NCBI GenBank assembly: GCA_015272395.1 | Contig: JACYLQ010000001.1 | Coordinates: 434,001-498,000 of the forward strand | Direction of reading: 5' to 3' | Length of the DNA stretch: 64,000 nt | DNA from: Calothrix sp. C42_A2020_038 | Lineage (GTDB): Bacteria; Cyanobacteriota; Cyanobacteriia; Cyanobacteriales; Nostocaceae | Shown here: in pieces, positions 16,958 to 25,532 of the stretch | Layout: the number at the start of each line of letters is the position of its first letter | Position numbering within the stretch: position 1 is the stretch's first letter | Notes under the pieces: model-generated | Told to the model about the DNA's origin: nothing | The model's input: the letters and a program-made list of their open reading frames with translations, nothing else | Database searches by the model: none | Made by a program: the position numbers and the translations under genes

Positions 16958-18208
16958 TTAATGCATGAAATGTGGTAGTAATGTACTCAAACGACCAGAA
17001 TAATTATTTGACCAAAGGCGCCTGCAACCCATTCGTAAGCTATTGTATCCAAAGTGTATTGGTATTAGTCCAGGTATGAGAGTCCGGATGACGTGAATAC
17101 CAGAGTCAGCTAGATTTTGTGGTGTAATGTCGCATATGTAAATACGATAACCTAGCTTGCCTAAAGTTTGAAGTATATGATTAAGATACTCTTTTTCATT
17201 AAAATGTTGCTGGAAAAGGATACTGCTATCTTGAGGTTTTTGAGAGTGAAGTACCTGGGCTAAGAATTGACGCAACACAGGGTTTAGAAAACCTTTATTG
17301 TAAAGTGCATAATGGTCTTCTGGTGTTTTGACTTGAGGAAGAGATTGATGTTTTAATTCCCACGGGGGTGTTCGACGTTGCGAAAAAAGAGACTGACTAA
17401 GTTCCACAACAGCATGACTAAGAGCATGAAACCAGTCTGGGTGACAACCTAAACCGTAGATAAAAGAATTTCCTTTGAGGGCAATGACCAAAAAGCATGG
17501 TATATCAAGGTCATATGTTAAGTAACAAACTGTGACTACAAATCCTAAATTCTGAATCTTACGGAGTTCTTGGCGTAATGTATATACAGGAATGACTTCA
17601 ATGGAGATAGTCGCAGTCGGTGGTTGACGATACCAAAAAAACATCAAGCTGTCCCGTTCTATCACTTCACAAATTGCCAAAAGTATTGCTGTATCTTTGT
17701 GAAAGTGTGCTGCTGTTCCACTAGATGTTTCAATAACTATAGGGCTGCGATTAAGATATGCTCGTGGATAGATAAACTCGATGGGTATAAGCTTTGTGTT
17801 ATTGGTGGCAACCTCAGATACTTCAAGCCATTGTAGTGGCATTTGTTCGGAAAAAGGTACGCATTTAAAATCAGAGGCTGTATACTGGGCATGGCTGTAA
17901 AGCCCACAAGCGGTTGGTAAAATAGCATTTTCTTGTAAAGAAGCGTAAGATTGGATGATTGTAGGTGTTGAAACATTGGGTTGAAATTGGGCATAACGCT
18001 CTACACATTCCATCACCGCGCGTTGCATCGCAATATCTTCTGAGTTTCCTGCACCAAACCCATAGATTGACTCAATATCGGTACAAACTTGAGCAGTGGC
18101 GTTGAAGTATGATGAAGTACTCGATTTTGCTTTTTCAATATAAAAATGAGTCTCTATCTGAAGTCTTTTCACTACTTCCTGAAGAGTGGAAATATCGGGA
18201 GTCATCAT
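16958..18208 (-). CDS. YcaO-domain enzyme
   Basis: 416 residues. YcaO proteins activate peptide amides with ATP, forming azolines (RiPP cyclodehydratases) or thioamides. ATP-binding motifs are visible: ExxER in MECVERYA, a second in ICEVIERD, and the Gln-containing helix AVVELSQSLFSQR. The C-terminus is LLPHFMH and lacks the PxPxP tail usual in azoline-forming enzymes. No E1-like (ocin-ThiF) or TfuA partner is in the window. It is last in a ten-gene minus-strand run, 26 bases after the methyltransferase gene. No strong ribosome site precedes ATG 18208. The substrate is unknown; the small proteins encoded at 23.6-26 kb are candidates. Confidence 0.85.
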   Translation of the reverse strand: MMTPDISTLQEVVKRLQIETHFYIEKAKSSTSSYFNATAQVCTDIESIYGFGAGNSEDIAMQRAVMECVERYAQFQPNVSTPTIIQSYASLQENAILPTACGLYSHAQYTASDFKCVPFSEQMPLQWLEVSEVATNNTKLIPIEFIYPRAYLNRSPIVIETSSGTAAHFHKDTAILLAICEVIERDSLMFFWYRQPPTATISIEVIPVYTLRQELRKIQNLGFVVTVCYLTYDLDIPCFLVIALKGNSFIYGLGCHPDWFHALSHAVVELSQSLFSQRRTPPWELKHQSLPQVKTPEDHYALYNKGFLNPVLRQFLAQVLHSQKPQDSSILFQQHFNEKEYLNHILQTLGKLGYRIYICDITPQNLADSGIHVIRTLIPGLIPIHFGYNSLRMGCRRLWSNNYSGRLSTLLPHFMH

Positions 18209-18234
18209 TAGTAGTTTAATAATAATTATTTTAA

Positions 18235-19107
18235 TTAAAGTTTAATGGCACACCAGTGTCCAATTATAAATGCCCCTACTTGTGCCGCTTGCATAAGAGC
18301 AACTCCCGCTTGCCTAAGTGTTTTGTGAGCTAAGGGTATAGGATTTGACTGATAACGATAGATTTCTTGAATTATTTTGGGGTTGAGAGGTTGCCAATTC
18401 CGCATTACATTTCCACGCGCGGATGCATCTTCGAGTATTTCTACAAAGAAGCCAGCAGCTTGTAAATAGTCTTGGAGTTCGCTTAATGTCACCATATGCG
18501 GTACAGCATGATATCTGTAAATTGGTTCAATATATTCCAATTCTTCCTGGGGTGTTAGTCCTTCACGACGCATCCAGTCAGTACCAACAAAACGTCCTCC
18601 TTTACGCAAAACTCGCCCACACTCTTGATAAAATTTACTTTTATCTGGCATATGGCAAGCGGACTCAAACAAGTAAACACCATCAAAATATTCATCAGGA
18701 AATGGTAAATTCATCGCATCCACGATTTCAAAACTGGTTTGCTCAGATAAACCACTCACACTCGCGCGCTGACGGGCAATTTGAATATGTTGCTCAACAA
18801 TATCTACACCGATGACATTAGCTCCAGAATATTTGGCAATAGTGAGTGCTGGTCCTCCCAAACCACAACCAACATCTAGCACAGTCATCCCAGAACAAAA
18901 ACCACCTTCCTCAGCAATCATTTTTTCAGTAGCAATTAATGCTGTCTGCCGAGTTTCACCATTAGAAAAAATCGCAAAATGATAACAATCACCCCATAGT
19001 AAACGATACAGTTCTGTGATTTCATAATAGACCTGCACTCTCATTTTATACTGTGCAGTTCGTTCAGCAGGGTCTTGAATTATTTTTTCAAACTCTAACT
19101 CGTTCAC
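18235..19107 (-). CDS. SAM methyltransferase of the tocopherol/sterol/isoprenoid type
   Basis: 290 residues, class I fold. Motif I is VLDVGCGLGGPALTIAKYSG, followed by GVDIVEQHIQIA (acidic binding residue), IVDAMNLPFPDEYFDG and the LRKGGRFVGTDW strand. The ESACHMPDKSKFYQECGRVL segment and the YRYHAVPHMVTLSE region resemble tocopherol, sterol and prenyl-diphosphate methyltransferases, so a terpenoid acceptor is reasonable given the neighbours, though O- versus C-methylation cannot be told. The GTG start (19107) overlaps the SagB stop as GTGA, indicating coupled translation. Confidence 0.85.
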   Translation of the reverse strand: MNELEFEKIIQDPAERTAQYKMRVQVYYEITELYRLLWGDCYHFAIFSNGETRQTALIATEKMIAEEGGFCSGMTVLDVGCGLGGPALTIAKYSGANVIGVDIVEQHIQIARQRASVSGLSEQTSFEIVDAMNLPFPDEYFDGVYLFESACHMPDKSKFYQECGRVLRKGGRFVGTDWMRREGLTPQEELEYIEPIYRYHAVPHMVTLSELQDYLQAAGFFVEILEDASARGNVMRNWQPLNPKIIQEIYRYQSNPIPLAHKTLRQAGVALMQAAQVGAFIIGHWCAIKL

Positions 19108-20102
19108 GTTGCACCACCAATTGCTAAAACATAGATAATCACTTCATAAGGAAAATTTAGACCAGCAGCATGACTAAGTTGCTCATCATTAAAACCGCAA
19201 ATAGGCAAAGATTTTAAACCTAATCCAGAAGCTATAAGCAAAACGTTCTGAGCAATATGTCCAGCTTCGATTAATGCTAATCGATAAGATTTTTCACCAT
19301 ACTTCCCCAGTGATAGACGGGCGAAATCAATAAATAAAAGCAGCAATATACTTGCCTCTTGAATTGGATGTTCATTAAGCAACTCGACTAAAACATCTTT
19401 TGGCAAAGAAGGTGACACCGAAACCATTCTATGAGACAATACCTGATAGTAATAAAAGCCTGAATTTATAGTTTCCACCTGTAAAGGGTAAACTAATAGC
19501 TCAATCGGATAAAGTCCTCCCCCAGAGGGATAAGTTCGTTTCGCAACCGGACCACCCAAAACCAACGCTGCTAGTGGTTCGTCAAACTTATTCCCACCCA
19601 GCCCAGCACCCATTGCTAAGATTGTAGACAAGTTGACCTTTGTTACCGCTTGCCCAGAAAATTGTCGCACACTACGTCGCTTAAGTAATACTTGTTCCAG
19701 ATTGACATTCGCAAGTTGTGGTGGTGGGAGTTTTTGAGTTGCTTTACCAGAATACTCTCGTAACAACCGTGCTGTTTCATATCCAGGACTAATAGTGGGA
19801 TAATCTTTTACATCTATTGTTTCTTTATGCAAATCTACCAATCGAGAACTTAGTGTCCAGGGTATAAGAACTTCCTCATCAAGTAATTTGTTAACAAGTT
19901 CTGCTCCCGTTGAACCAGGATGTGTACGGGACAGCGTTTCAGATAACCAAACAGACGAACGAGGTGTTTGGAGTAAAACAGCTAGTGTTTGCAATTGAGC
20001 GCCGACTCCTGGCAAAATCAACTTTGCTCGATTTGAACGTTCTATAATTCCATCGTTACCGTTAGTAATGATTTTGACATCGTTAGCAAAGCGAACTATC
20101 AT
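19104..20102 (-). CDS. SagB-type FMN oxidoreductase
   Basis: About 332 residues. The N-terminal ~90 residues form a winged-helix-like domain (LVNKLLDEEVLIP), common in SagB-type enzymes. The nitroreductase-fold catalytic domain begins at LLKRRSVRQFSGQAVTK, with YPSGGGLYPIELLVYP and EAGHIAQNVLLIASGLGLKS as FMN-binding and dimer segments. SagB enzymes oxidise YcaO-made azolines to azoles; related forms have other substrates. It lies between the prenyl synthase and methyltransferase genes of the same run. ATG 20102 is chosen over an upstream TTG (20135); neither has a clear ribosome site. Confidence 0.85.
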   Translation of the reverse strand: MIVRFANDVKIITNGNDGIIERSNRAKLILPGVGAQLQTLAVLLQTPRSSVWLSETLSRTHPGSTGAELVNKLLDEEVLIPWTLSSRLVDLHKETIDVKDYPTISPGYETARLLREYSGKATQKLPPPQLANVNLEQVLLKRRSVRQFSGQAVTKVNLSTILAMGAGLGGNKFDEPLAALVLGGPVAKRTYPSGGGLYPIELLVYPLQVETINSGFYYYQVLSHRMVSVSPSLPKDVLVELLNEHPIQEASILLLLFIDFARLSLGKYGEKSYRLALIEAGHIAQNVLLIASGLGLKSLPICGFNDEQLSHAAGLNFPYEVIIYVLAIGGAT

Positions 20103-20158
20103 AAAGTAGTTTGTAATCAGGTACAAATTTATCAAAAAGAAATATACTGTAAATATAC

Positions 20159-21160
20159 TTACCTTGCAGTCGCAAATAAAGCTAGTGTTCGCAGTAAGTC
20201 AACTTCCCTAGAAGCATTCAGGCTATTTAAGGCAGTTAAAGCAGCTGCAAGATACTTTTCCTGAACTTTGCTGACTTGCTCAAAAATACCTTGCTGTTCC
20301 AACAATGCCACAACTTGTAAACGCGGGTATCCTGCTTGTTGCAGACGACGGTATTCTTTACGAACTGATTGCGAACCGTACTTTTGTAAGTAAATTAACG
20401 GTAATATTGGTCGCTCTAACATCAAAGAGTTACTAACAGGTTTACCTAATATTTGTGAATCTCCGGTTAAATCCAGCATATCATCGTAAATTTGATACGC
20501 AATACCCAAATTAAAACCGTAGCTTTGCAAAGCAGATATTTCTAAATCTGTTCCTCCTAATAAAATTCCTCCTAGAGTTGCAGCAGCAGCAAAGGGTGAA
20601 CCGGTTTTGTTACGAGCTATTGATAAATAATTTTCTTCTGAATCTGTTTCAGGTTCGCAAAGCAGTTCTTCAAGTTGACCGCGACAGCATAACTTTGCAT
20701 AATTACTAAGTGCATTAGAAGCAGCTAATACTTTATCTGCTGTAAATACTGCTTGTGTTGAGTTCAATACATTAAAAGCACTAAATAGCAGATAATCGCC
20801 AATGACTATAGCTGTATTTATATTGAATTGAGTATGTAAGGTTGTAGTTCTTCGTCGAATAGCTGCATCATCAATGATATCATCATGAATCAGCGAAGCG
20901 ACATGAAGCATTTCAATCGCTTCTGCCACCTCAATTACCTCAGTCGGGCGCCCACCCAGAGCCGATGTCGTAATAAAGACTAGTAGTGGTCTAAACATTT
21001 TGCCACCTTCAAAATATTTAACAACTACGGCACCAAATGGATCGGTTTTTAGACGATTTGTCAGACTGTTTCTACAATTTTGTAAGTCGGTAGCGTATCT
21101 ACTTAAGATTTCTTCTACTTCTTTTGGGTCAAAATTTAATTTATTTAGAACTATTTTCAC
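20159..21160 (-). CDS. Trans-polyprenyl diphosphate synthase
   Basis: 333 residues in the FPP/GGPP/long-chain synthase family. The first Asp-rich motif is HDDIIDDAAIRR, the second YQIYDDMLDLTGD, with GGKMFRPLLVF and RNKTGSPFAAAATLGG also present. The enzyme condenses IPP with allylic diphosphates; chain length cannot be fixed by eye, although Leu-His-Val before the first motif (MLHVASLIHDD) is common in longer-chain enzymes. The GTG at 21160 follows GGAGGTGA by four bases, which makes it the start rather than the ATG at 21223. It probably supplies the cyclase encoded just upstream. Confidence 0.9.
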   Translation of the reverse strand: MKIVLNKLNFDPKEVEEILSRYATDLQNCRNSLTNRLKTDPFGAVVVKYFEGGKMFRPLLVFITTSALGGRPTEVIEVAEAIEMLHVASLIHDDIIDDAAIRRRTTTLHTQFNINTAIVIGDYLLFSAFNVLNSTQAVFTADKVLAASNALSNYAKLCCRGQLEELLCEPETDSEENYLSIARNKTGSPFAAAATLGGILLGGTDLEISALQSYGFNLGIAYQIYDDMLDLTGDSQILGKPVSNSLMLERPILPLIYLQKYGSQSVRKEYRRLQQAGYPRLQVVALLEQQGIFEQVSKVQEKYLAAALTALNSLNASREVDLLRTLALFATAR

Positions 21161-21251
21161 TAAATCACCTCCAATCTGGATATGTGGCGCCTGAAGTCGA
21201 TGTGTAAAAGCCTTTACAATCAATCAACGTATTAAAGTGTTTTCAAACATC

Positions 21252-21365
21252 CTAGTGGTCTGTATCAAAAGTTTTGGTTGTATAAATCATGTCTTGTGGA
21301 GCAGACATCCTTGGCTGAACAATAGAACAGGCATCCTGCCTGTTCCACAACCTACTAGAATTAAT
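21252..21365 (-). repeat. Dispersed repeat, copy 1, inside the cyclase 3' end
   Basis: Read on the minus strand this contains GTTGTGGAACAGG, GGATGTCTG, CCACAA, ATTTATAC and ACCAAAACTT in the same order as bases 63930-64000. It encodes the final ~35 residues of the terpene cyclase-like protein, which look unlike the family. Confidence 0.65.
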
Positions 21366-23540
21366 GACATGAACCATTAGGATAGCCTTTAAACAAAAAG
21401 TTGTTGCTATTGCACGACTACTGTATTTGACTGTTCCATGAGAATTACTGCCGTTTTGCCAATGTGCTTCTGTCCACGGGAAAGCTATCCATGTACTTGC
21501 TGCCCAACCACCATCGGGTTGTTGAGTGCTGATTAAATAGTTAATGCCTCGTTTGATACTTGTTTCTTCTGTTACTCCTAGCGCACTCAAAGCTAGTATT
21601 GCAAAAGCTGTTGATAATGGTTCGCTATGATCGTCTCCCCAACCACCATCAGTATGTTGAGTAGTAAAAAGGAAGTTGGCTGCACGACGCAATGCTGCAC
21701 TATCTGGAGTCAGTTTACTGAGAACTAATGCTACTCTATAAGTACCGTAGTAAGGACCTGCATACCATTTACTCATCCATGCCCCTTGTTCATTTTGCAC
21801 TTTCTCTAAGTATTTGGTGGCACGCAATAAGATATTCTGATAAAGTGATTGATTATACAAAATGAGTCCATACAGCAGGTTTGCGACTACTTCTGGATGG
21901 ATTCCTCCACCACCCATTACTGCTAAGTAAGCTTGCATTTGGTAGTCCAAAGACGACCGACCACGAGGGTCAAGAATCCAAGTAGGAAAACCCCCGTCGG
22001 GTGTTGCAGAGTCCAGAGTTAAGCGAATTGCTTCATCACACGTAGAAGCAAGTGCAGAACCACCAACACGGTAGAGTTCTTGAAGTACTTGTCCTAAATC
22101 ATCTGCATCTGGAGGTAGTTCCGGTACAGAGTTAATATAACTCCAACCACCACGTACATAACGATGTTTCGTCCGTAGGATAGATAGCGCTTCTGCGTCC
22201 AGTACCTGTCTGGGTACAGGTAGTCCAGCAGCATAAGCGTCTAATAGACCATCTAAGATGACTGCGCGAAATGAAAGCACAGCAGGGTGGGTTTCGTAGC
22301 GTATCCCGTCTGGATAAGACCGAGGAAAACAAAGATGGTGAATTGCTTCACGATAACCATCACGCTGTTGAGAAAGTAGCAAATTTGTGGCTGAAACTAG
22401 AGGTGCTATTTCAGGTGAGTGCAACTCTTTGCTGGTAAGTAGGGTTTGCTTGATATAGGCGCCGTCTTCCTGCCAGTCAACCCACGAAGCTACTATTGTA
22501 CGGGCAAAATTAATTACACGAGACAGCGATGTGTTAATAACTTCTAATTGGGAAAATCTTAGTATTTTTACTAAATTTTTTACCGTTTCTGCCACAATAT
22601 CATACACGTCAGTATCACGGATATACGCCCGATTTTTTTGTGGTTGACTCTTGGCAAAATGGAGAATGATGAAATTGGGCGTATAACTGCGACAGTCCGA
22701 AAGCAAATCAACCAAATCATCAACCAGCAAAAACACACGACCCAATGTCTCACTAACTTTTTGAGAGATTGAAAGTGTCTCTAATTGTGAGAATGCGAGG
22801 TTAGAGATTTGTAACATTGCCAGAGACGGTACTGCTGACTTCCTCTCCAAAGCTAAAATCAAACTGTCAACATCTGTATCCTGAGCAAAATTCCAAAGGC
22901 TAACTTTTCGCTCCGCTTCAAACAAACTAACTATTGTCTTACCAAGATTAATCCAGGCAGTATCGTTACCAGTGCAACGGTGTAACGAGCGCCCCTGTTC
23001 AGCACAACTTCCAATCAAAGCAAATAACAAACGTAAGTGGAGACTAGAAATTTGATTGTAGACAGCGGCAAATACCGATTCTATATTCACTGTATCATCG
23101 AATATCCACCGCACAAAATTGCCCTGCAACAGAGTAAACAACTCACTTTTTTCCGCGCGTTCATCAGCCAAGTAGTCAAGGATAGCAATGGCAGTGTTGA
23201 AAGTAGCTCCTAGTACCCCGACAGTAGTATCTAAATCAGACGATGCTGATGTTAACCCATGTAGTACACATGTTTGTTGAAATCCTAAGCCAGCAATCCA
23301 AGGAAGACGATTCCAGAGATAAGGGTCTACTTCTGCAATGGCACGGTAATCTTTAATATTGACAAAAGCTGGAAATAGTCTCGGCAATTCTTCTTCGCGC
23401 AGCCAATTACCCAATTGATATTGTTCGGCAACGATGCGATTATATTCAGCATCATCTACCGTAAAACCGTTTGCCCGCAAAGCTACACGTATTACAGCGC
23501 AAAGATGGCGATTGTCTAACACACCGTGGTATGTGAGCAT
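21252..23540 (-). CDS. Two-domain terpene cyclase-like protein (isoprenoid-synthase + class II cyclase)
   Basis: 762 residues. Residues ~80-390 look like an isoprenoid synthase: DYLAD (122-126) at the place of the first Asp-rich motif, a Lys-Ser at 234-235, and an intact DDLVD (274-278) at the second. Residues ~400-725 are a squalene/diterpene-cyclase beta-type domain with GGWSY (464-468), the class II acid motif DADD (478-481), and QW motifs HTDGGWGDD and QQPDGGWAA. The domain order (alpha-like before beta) is the reverse of plant bifunctional cyclases. The last ~35 residues (from about 727) are encoded within a dispersed repeat. GAGGA precedes the ATG. The likely role is cyclisation of a linear prenyl diphosphate. 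Confidence 0.75.
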   Translation of the reverse strand: MLTYHGVLDNRHLCAVIRVALRANGFTVDDAEYNRIVAEQYQLGNWLREEELPRLFPAFVNIKDYRAIAEVDPYLWNRLPWIAGLGFQQTCVLHGLTSASSDLDTTVGVLGATFNTAIAILDYLADERAEKSELFTLLQGNFVRWIFDDTVNIESVFAAVYNQISSLHLRLLFALIGSCAEQGRSLHRCTGNDTAWINLGKTIVSLFEAERKVSLWNFAQDTDVDSLILALERKSAVPSLAMLQISNLAFSQLETLSISQKVSETLGRVFLLVDDLVDLLSDCRSYTPNFIILHFAKSQPQKNRAYIRDTDVYDIVAETVKNLVKILRFSQLEVINTSLSRVINFARTIVASWVDWQEDGAYIKQTLLTSKELHSPEIAPLVSATNLLLSQQRDGYREAIHHLCFPRSYPDGIRYETHPAVLSFRAVILDGLLDAYAAGLPVPRQVLDAEALSILRTKHRYVRGGWSYINSVPELPPDADDLGQVLQELYRVGGSALASTCDEAIRLTLDSATPDGGFPTWILDPRGRSSLDYQMQAYLAVMGGGGIHPEVVANLLYGLILYNQSLYQNILLRATKYLEKVQNEQGAWMSKWYAGPYYGTYRVALVLSKLTPDSAALRRAANFLFTTQHTDGGWGDDHSEPLSTAFAILALSALGVTEETSIKRGINYLISTQQPDGGWAASTWIAFPWTEAHWQNGSNSHGTVKYSSRAIATTFCLKAILMVHVINSSRLWNRQDACSIVQPRMSAPQDMIYTTKTFDTDH

Positions 23541-23612
23541 TAAAATGTCCTCAGTATCAGTAATCAGGAAACACTTCTACACTTGAACTATCCTGTCAGG
23601 TTTTACAACAAG

Positions 23613-23948
23613 CTACTTTAGCGCATGAGTTAAAGCCAAATCAGTAACCACTTGTAGACAGTCGCAAATTTGAGAAGCTACTTCATTTTCACCCCTTACA
23701 ATTGCCCCATTTAGATACTCAAACATTTGAATTAAGGACTGTTTTCCCTCATCGGAAAGGTGATGGCGCCAAAAAGCTTCACGCCATATTTGCAAAGATT
23801 GAGGATGATGGGTAAATTCTAAAGCGTGGCTAAGGATATTTATCGCTTCTACTTTTGGATGAGAAATCATCCCATACTTTGGTGGTTGCCGAATATAGTA
23901 CTCGATAGTACTAACTAATTCAGTGATGTAGGAATATTGAGATTCCAT
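23613..23948 (-). CDS. Small helical protein in the terpene/YcaO run
   Basis: 111 residues, predicted all-helical, with features YSYITELVSTIEYYIRQPPK and WREAFWRHHLSDEGKQSLIQ. I do not recognise a family. GAGGTG precedes ATG 23948. It lies 72 bases upstream of the cyclase gene on the same strand and 34 bases after the gene at 23983-24264. A carrier, adaptor or substrate role is possible; none can be shown. Confidence 0.55.
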   Translation of the reverse strand: MESQYSYITELVSTIEYYIRQPPKYGMISHPKVEAINILSHALEFTHHPQSLQIWREAFWRHHLSDEGKQSLIQMFEYLNGAIVRGENEVASQICDCLQVVTDLALTHALK

Positions 23949-23982
23949 GAAGTACACCTCTAAAAAATTGTGCTTACAACTG

Positions 23983-24264
23983 TTACTGTTGCAATGATTT
24001 ACAGGGTATAAGACCGCGTGACATAATCAGTTCCAGTGCCTTATGAATTAAATCCGACTCAGAAGTAATCGGGAAAAAGAATTCGGGGAAAAGACCAGTT
24101 GCGAAAATAGGTTCGTATGCTTTACCGTGAAAAATCACTGGAGAATCAGATTTTGTCATTTGGGAAATAAATTCCTCCTTATTTTCAATTGGATATTCCA
24201 GATGACGAGTACGAGCTAATTCAGCTAGTTCTGAATACTGAGTTGATAAAGAGTTTTCAAGCAT
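23983..24264 (-). CDS. Small protein with the YPI...FFPI domain (copy 3)
   Basis: 93 residues. It shares a ~60-residue block with the proteins at 24959-25489 and 25533-25997: YPIENKEEF, then an IFHGKAYEPI strand, LFPEFFFPITSESDLIHKAL. It lacks the signal peptide and the C-terminal GG tail of those two, and ends IPCKSLQQ. The domain is not one I know. It is a candidate substrate, leader-binding or structural protein for the nearby YcaO and SagB enzymes. The ribosome site is weak. Confidence 0.6.
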   Translation of the reverse strand: MLENSLSTQYSELAELARTRHLEYPIENKEEFISQMTKSDSPVIFHGKAYEPIFATGLFPEFFFPITSESDLIHKALELIMSRGLIPCKSLQQ

Positions 24265-24337
24265 TGTCCCAGCTTTTTAAAAGATGATGATAGACGCACC
24301 CACGCAATTAGTGTTTGACTCAAACCTTTAAATCTTT

Positions 24338-24577
24338 TTAAGACCAACATTTACAGTTGCTAGATGGAGGGGGAGAAGGACAGAGAACGGCGTACATACT
24401 AGAGTAGCCATTGGTGTTTCCACAAACAGTCTGATAGTTTGGCGCACTTACGCAAAAGCTTTGATTCAAACCAATGTACATGTAATACCAGCCATCACCT
24501 CTGTTGTAGAAGTTAACAGAAAACCTGGCATTCGTAATTACTCTCCCCGTTTTGCAATCGGTTACTATAATCCACAT
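24338..24577 (-). CDS. 79-residue Cys-rich protein, possible modified-peptide precursor
   Basis: Contains six Cys. The body (MWIIVTDCKTGRVITNARFS) reads like a small beta-sandwich of the carboxypeptidase-regulatory/transthyretin-like type. It ends in a Pro/Ser/Cys tail, CPSPPPSSNCKCWS, whose Cys and Ser residues are the kind that YcaO enzymes heterocyclise. No signal peptide is evident. Position in the YcaO run makes it a precursor candidate, but a structural or secreted Cys-rich protein is equally possible. AAAGG lies nine bases before the ATG, and a 381-base spacer upstream suggests its own promoter. Confidence 0.5.
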   Translation of the reverse strand: MWIIVTDCKTGRVITNARFSVNFYNRGDGWYYMYIGLNQSFCVSAPNYQTVCGNTNGYSSMYAVLCPSPPPSSNCKCWS

Positions 24578-24958
24578 AATTAAAAACCTTTCTTAATGAG
24601 GTCTTCCAGTACATATGTCACACAAATCTATATAAAATCATGGCGTTTACATAACAAATTTTTTTGTAGTCAGACTGTGCTGCCCACAAGCACTAGAAGA
24701 CAGGGTTAACGAAGGAATGAAACTCTCTCCTGACTCCCGGAAACCTCGCTGCTTTATGAGATGTGTGTACACCTAGCTCCTTAGTAAGGTGGAGCGATAG
24801 GAGAGGGATCTTCGCATTAAATTGGTATTAGGGGTTAAGTTCCCCACAGGAATTGATCCCCCAACCCCCTTAAAAAATAGGGGGGTTAAGAGCGCAAGTC
24901 CTAATTATTTGTAGTGGAATTATCCATTACAAATCAAAGACAAACTTCTGGAGCGCGT
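24578..24958. other. Intergenic region with a small hairpin
   Basis: A 381-base spacer in the biosynthetic run. It contains GCTCCTTAGTAAGGTGGAGC (24776-24795), an imperfect hairpin, and a C-rich/G-rich inverted tract near 24858-24890 (CCCCC-AACCCCCTT/AGGGGGGTT) similar to other dispersed repeats. It may hold a terminator for the upstream gene and a promoter for the Cys-rich gene. No open frame worth naming was found. Confidence 0.4.
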
Positions 24959-25489
24959 CTATTTTTGTCCTCCCAGAATGCTTTCACTACCTGCTTGTGT
25001 GCGGAACTGACTGTGAATCTGTTCTGCTGAAATTACGGGAGGTTTCGTGTTTGGTACCCGTCTTTCACGTCTTCCTTGAGTTTGAATTAAAGCCAATTTT
25101 GTCTCAAGGTCTTTCTGTGATACGATTGGGAAAAAAGAAGGTGGCATAACTCGTTTTGCATCAGCCAGCCTTAGCTCTACACCTTGAGCAGGAATTCTTG
25201 CATTGACCCCACCCAAAGGAGCAACCAATTCTTCAAAAGAATTGATCGGATATCTCGTTTGAGACGAAATCACCTTCACAATTGGACGAACATCCTGTCT
25301 CTGCAAGTAAGTTTGCATTGCACTATCGATAACACGCTTATTTACTTGTTGTAATTGCAATTCATTACCTGTAACAGAAGGTTTTGATTGACCAAGAGCT
25401 GATGCTCCTCCCACAACTACGGCGCCTGTGACGAAACCTCCAAGTAATCTCAGTATTTGACGACGATGTAAGTAAAGTTTTCTAGACAT
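24959..25489 (-). CDS. Exported protein with YPI...FFPI domain (copy 2) and C-terminal GG
   Basis: 176 residues. The N-terminus (SRKLYLHRRQILRLLGGFVTG followed by a hydrophobic stretch ending ASALG) looks like a Tat-type or Sec signal. The shared domain follows: RYPINSFEELVAPLG and MPPSFFPIVSQKDLETKL. The last 25 residues (PPVISAEQIHSQFR, SESILGGQK) resemble the end of the protein at 25533-25997. It sits 43 bases downstream of that gene. The family is unrecognised; location outside the cytosol is inferred from the signal. Confidence 0.6.
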   Translation of the reverse strand: MSRKLYLHRRQILRLLGGFVTGAVVVGGASALGQSKPSVTGNELQLQQVNKRVIDSAMQTYLQRQDVRPIVKVISSQTRYPINSFEELVAPLGGVNARIPAQGVELRLADAKRVMPPSFFPIVSQKDLETKLALIQTQGRRERRVPNTKPPVISAEQIHSQFRTQAGSESILGGQK

Positions 25490-25532
25490 AGTTTAGTTGC
25501 ATCCTCAACAAAGATTTGGATGATTGATCTTT

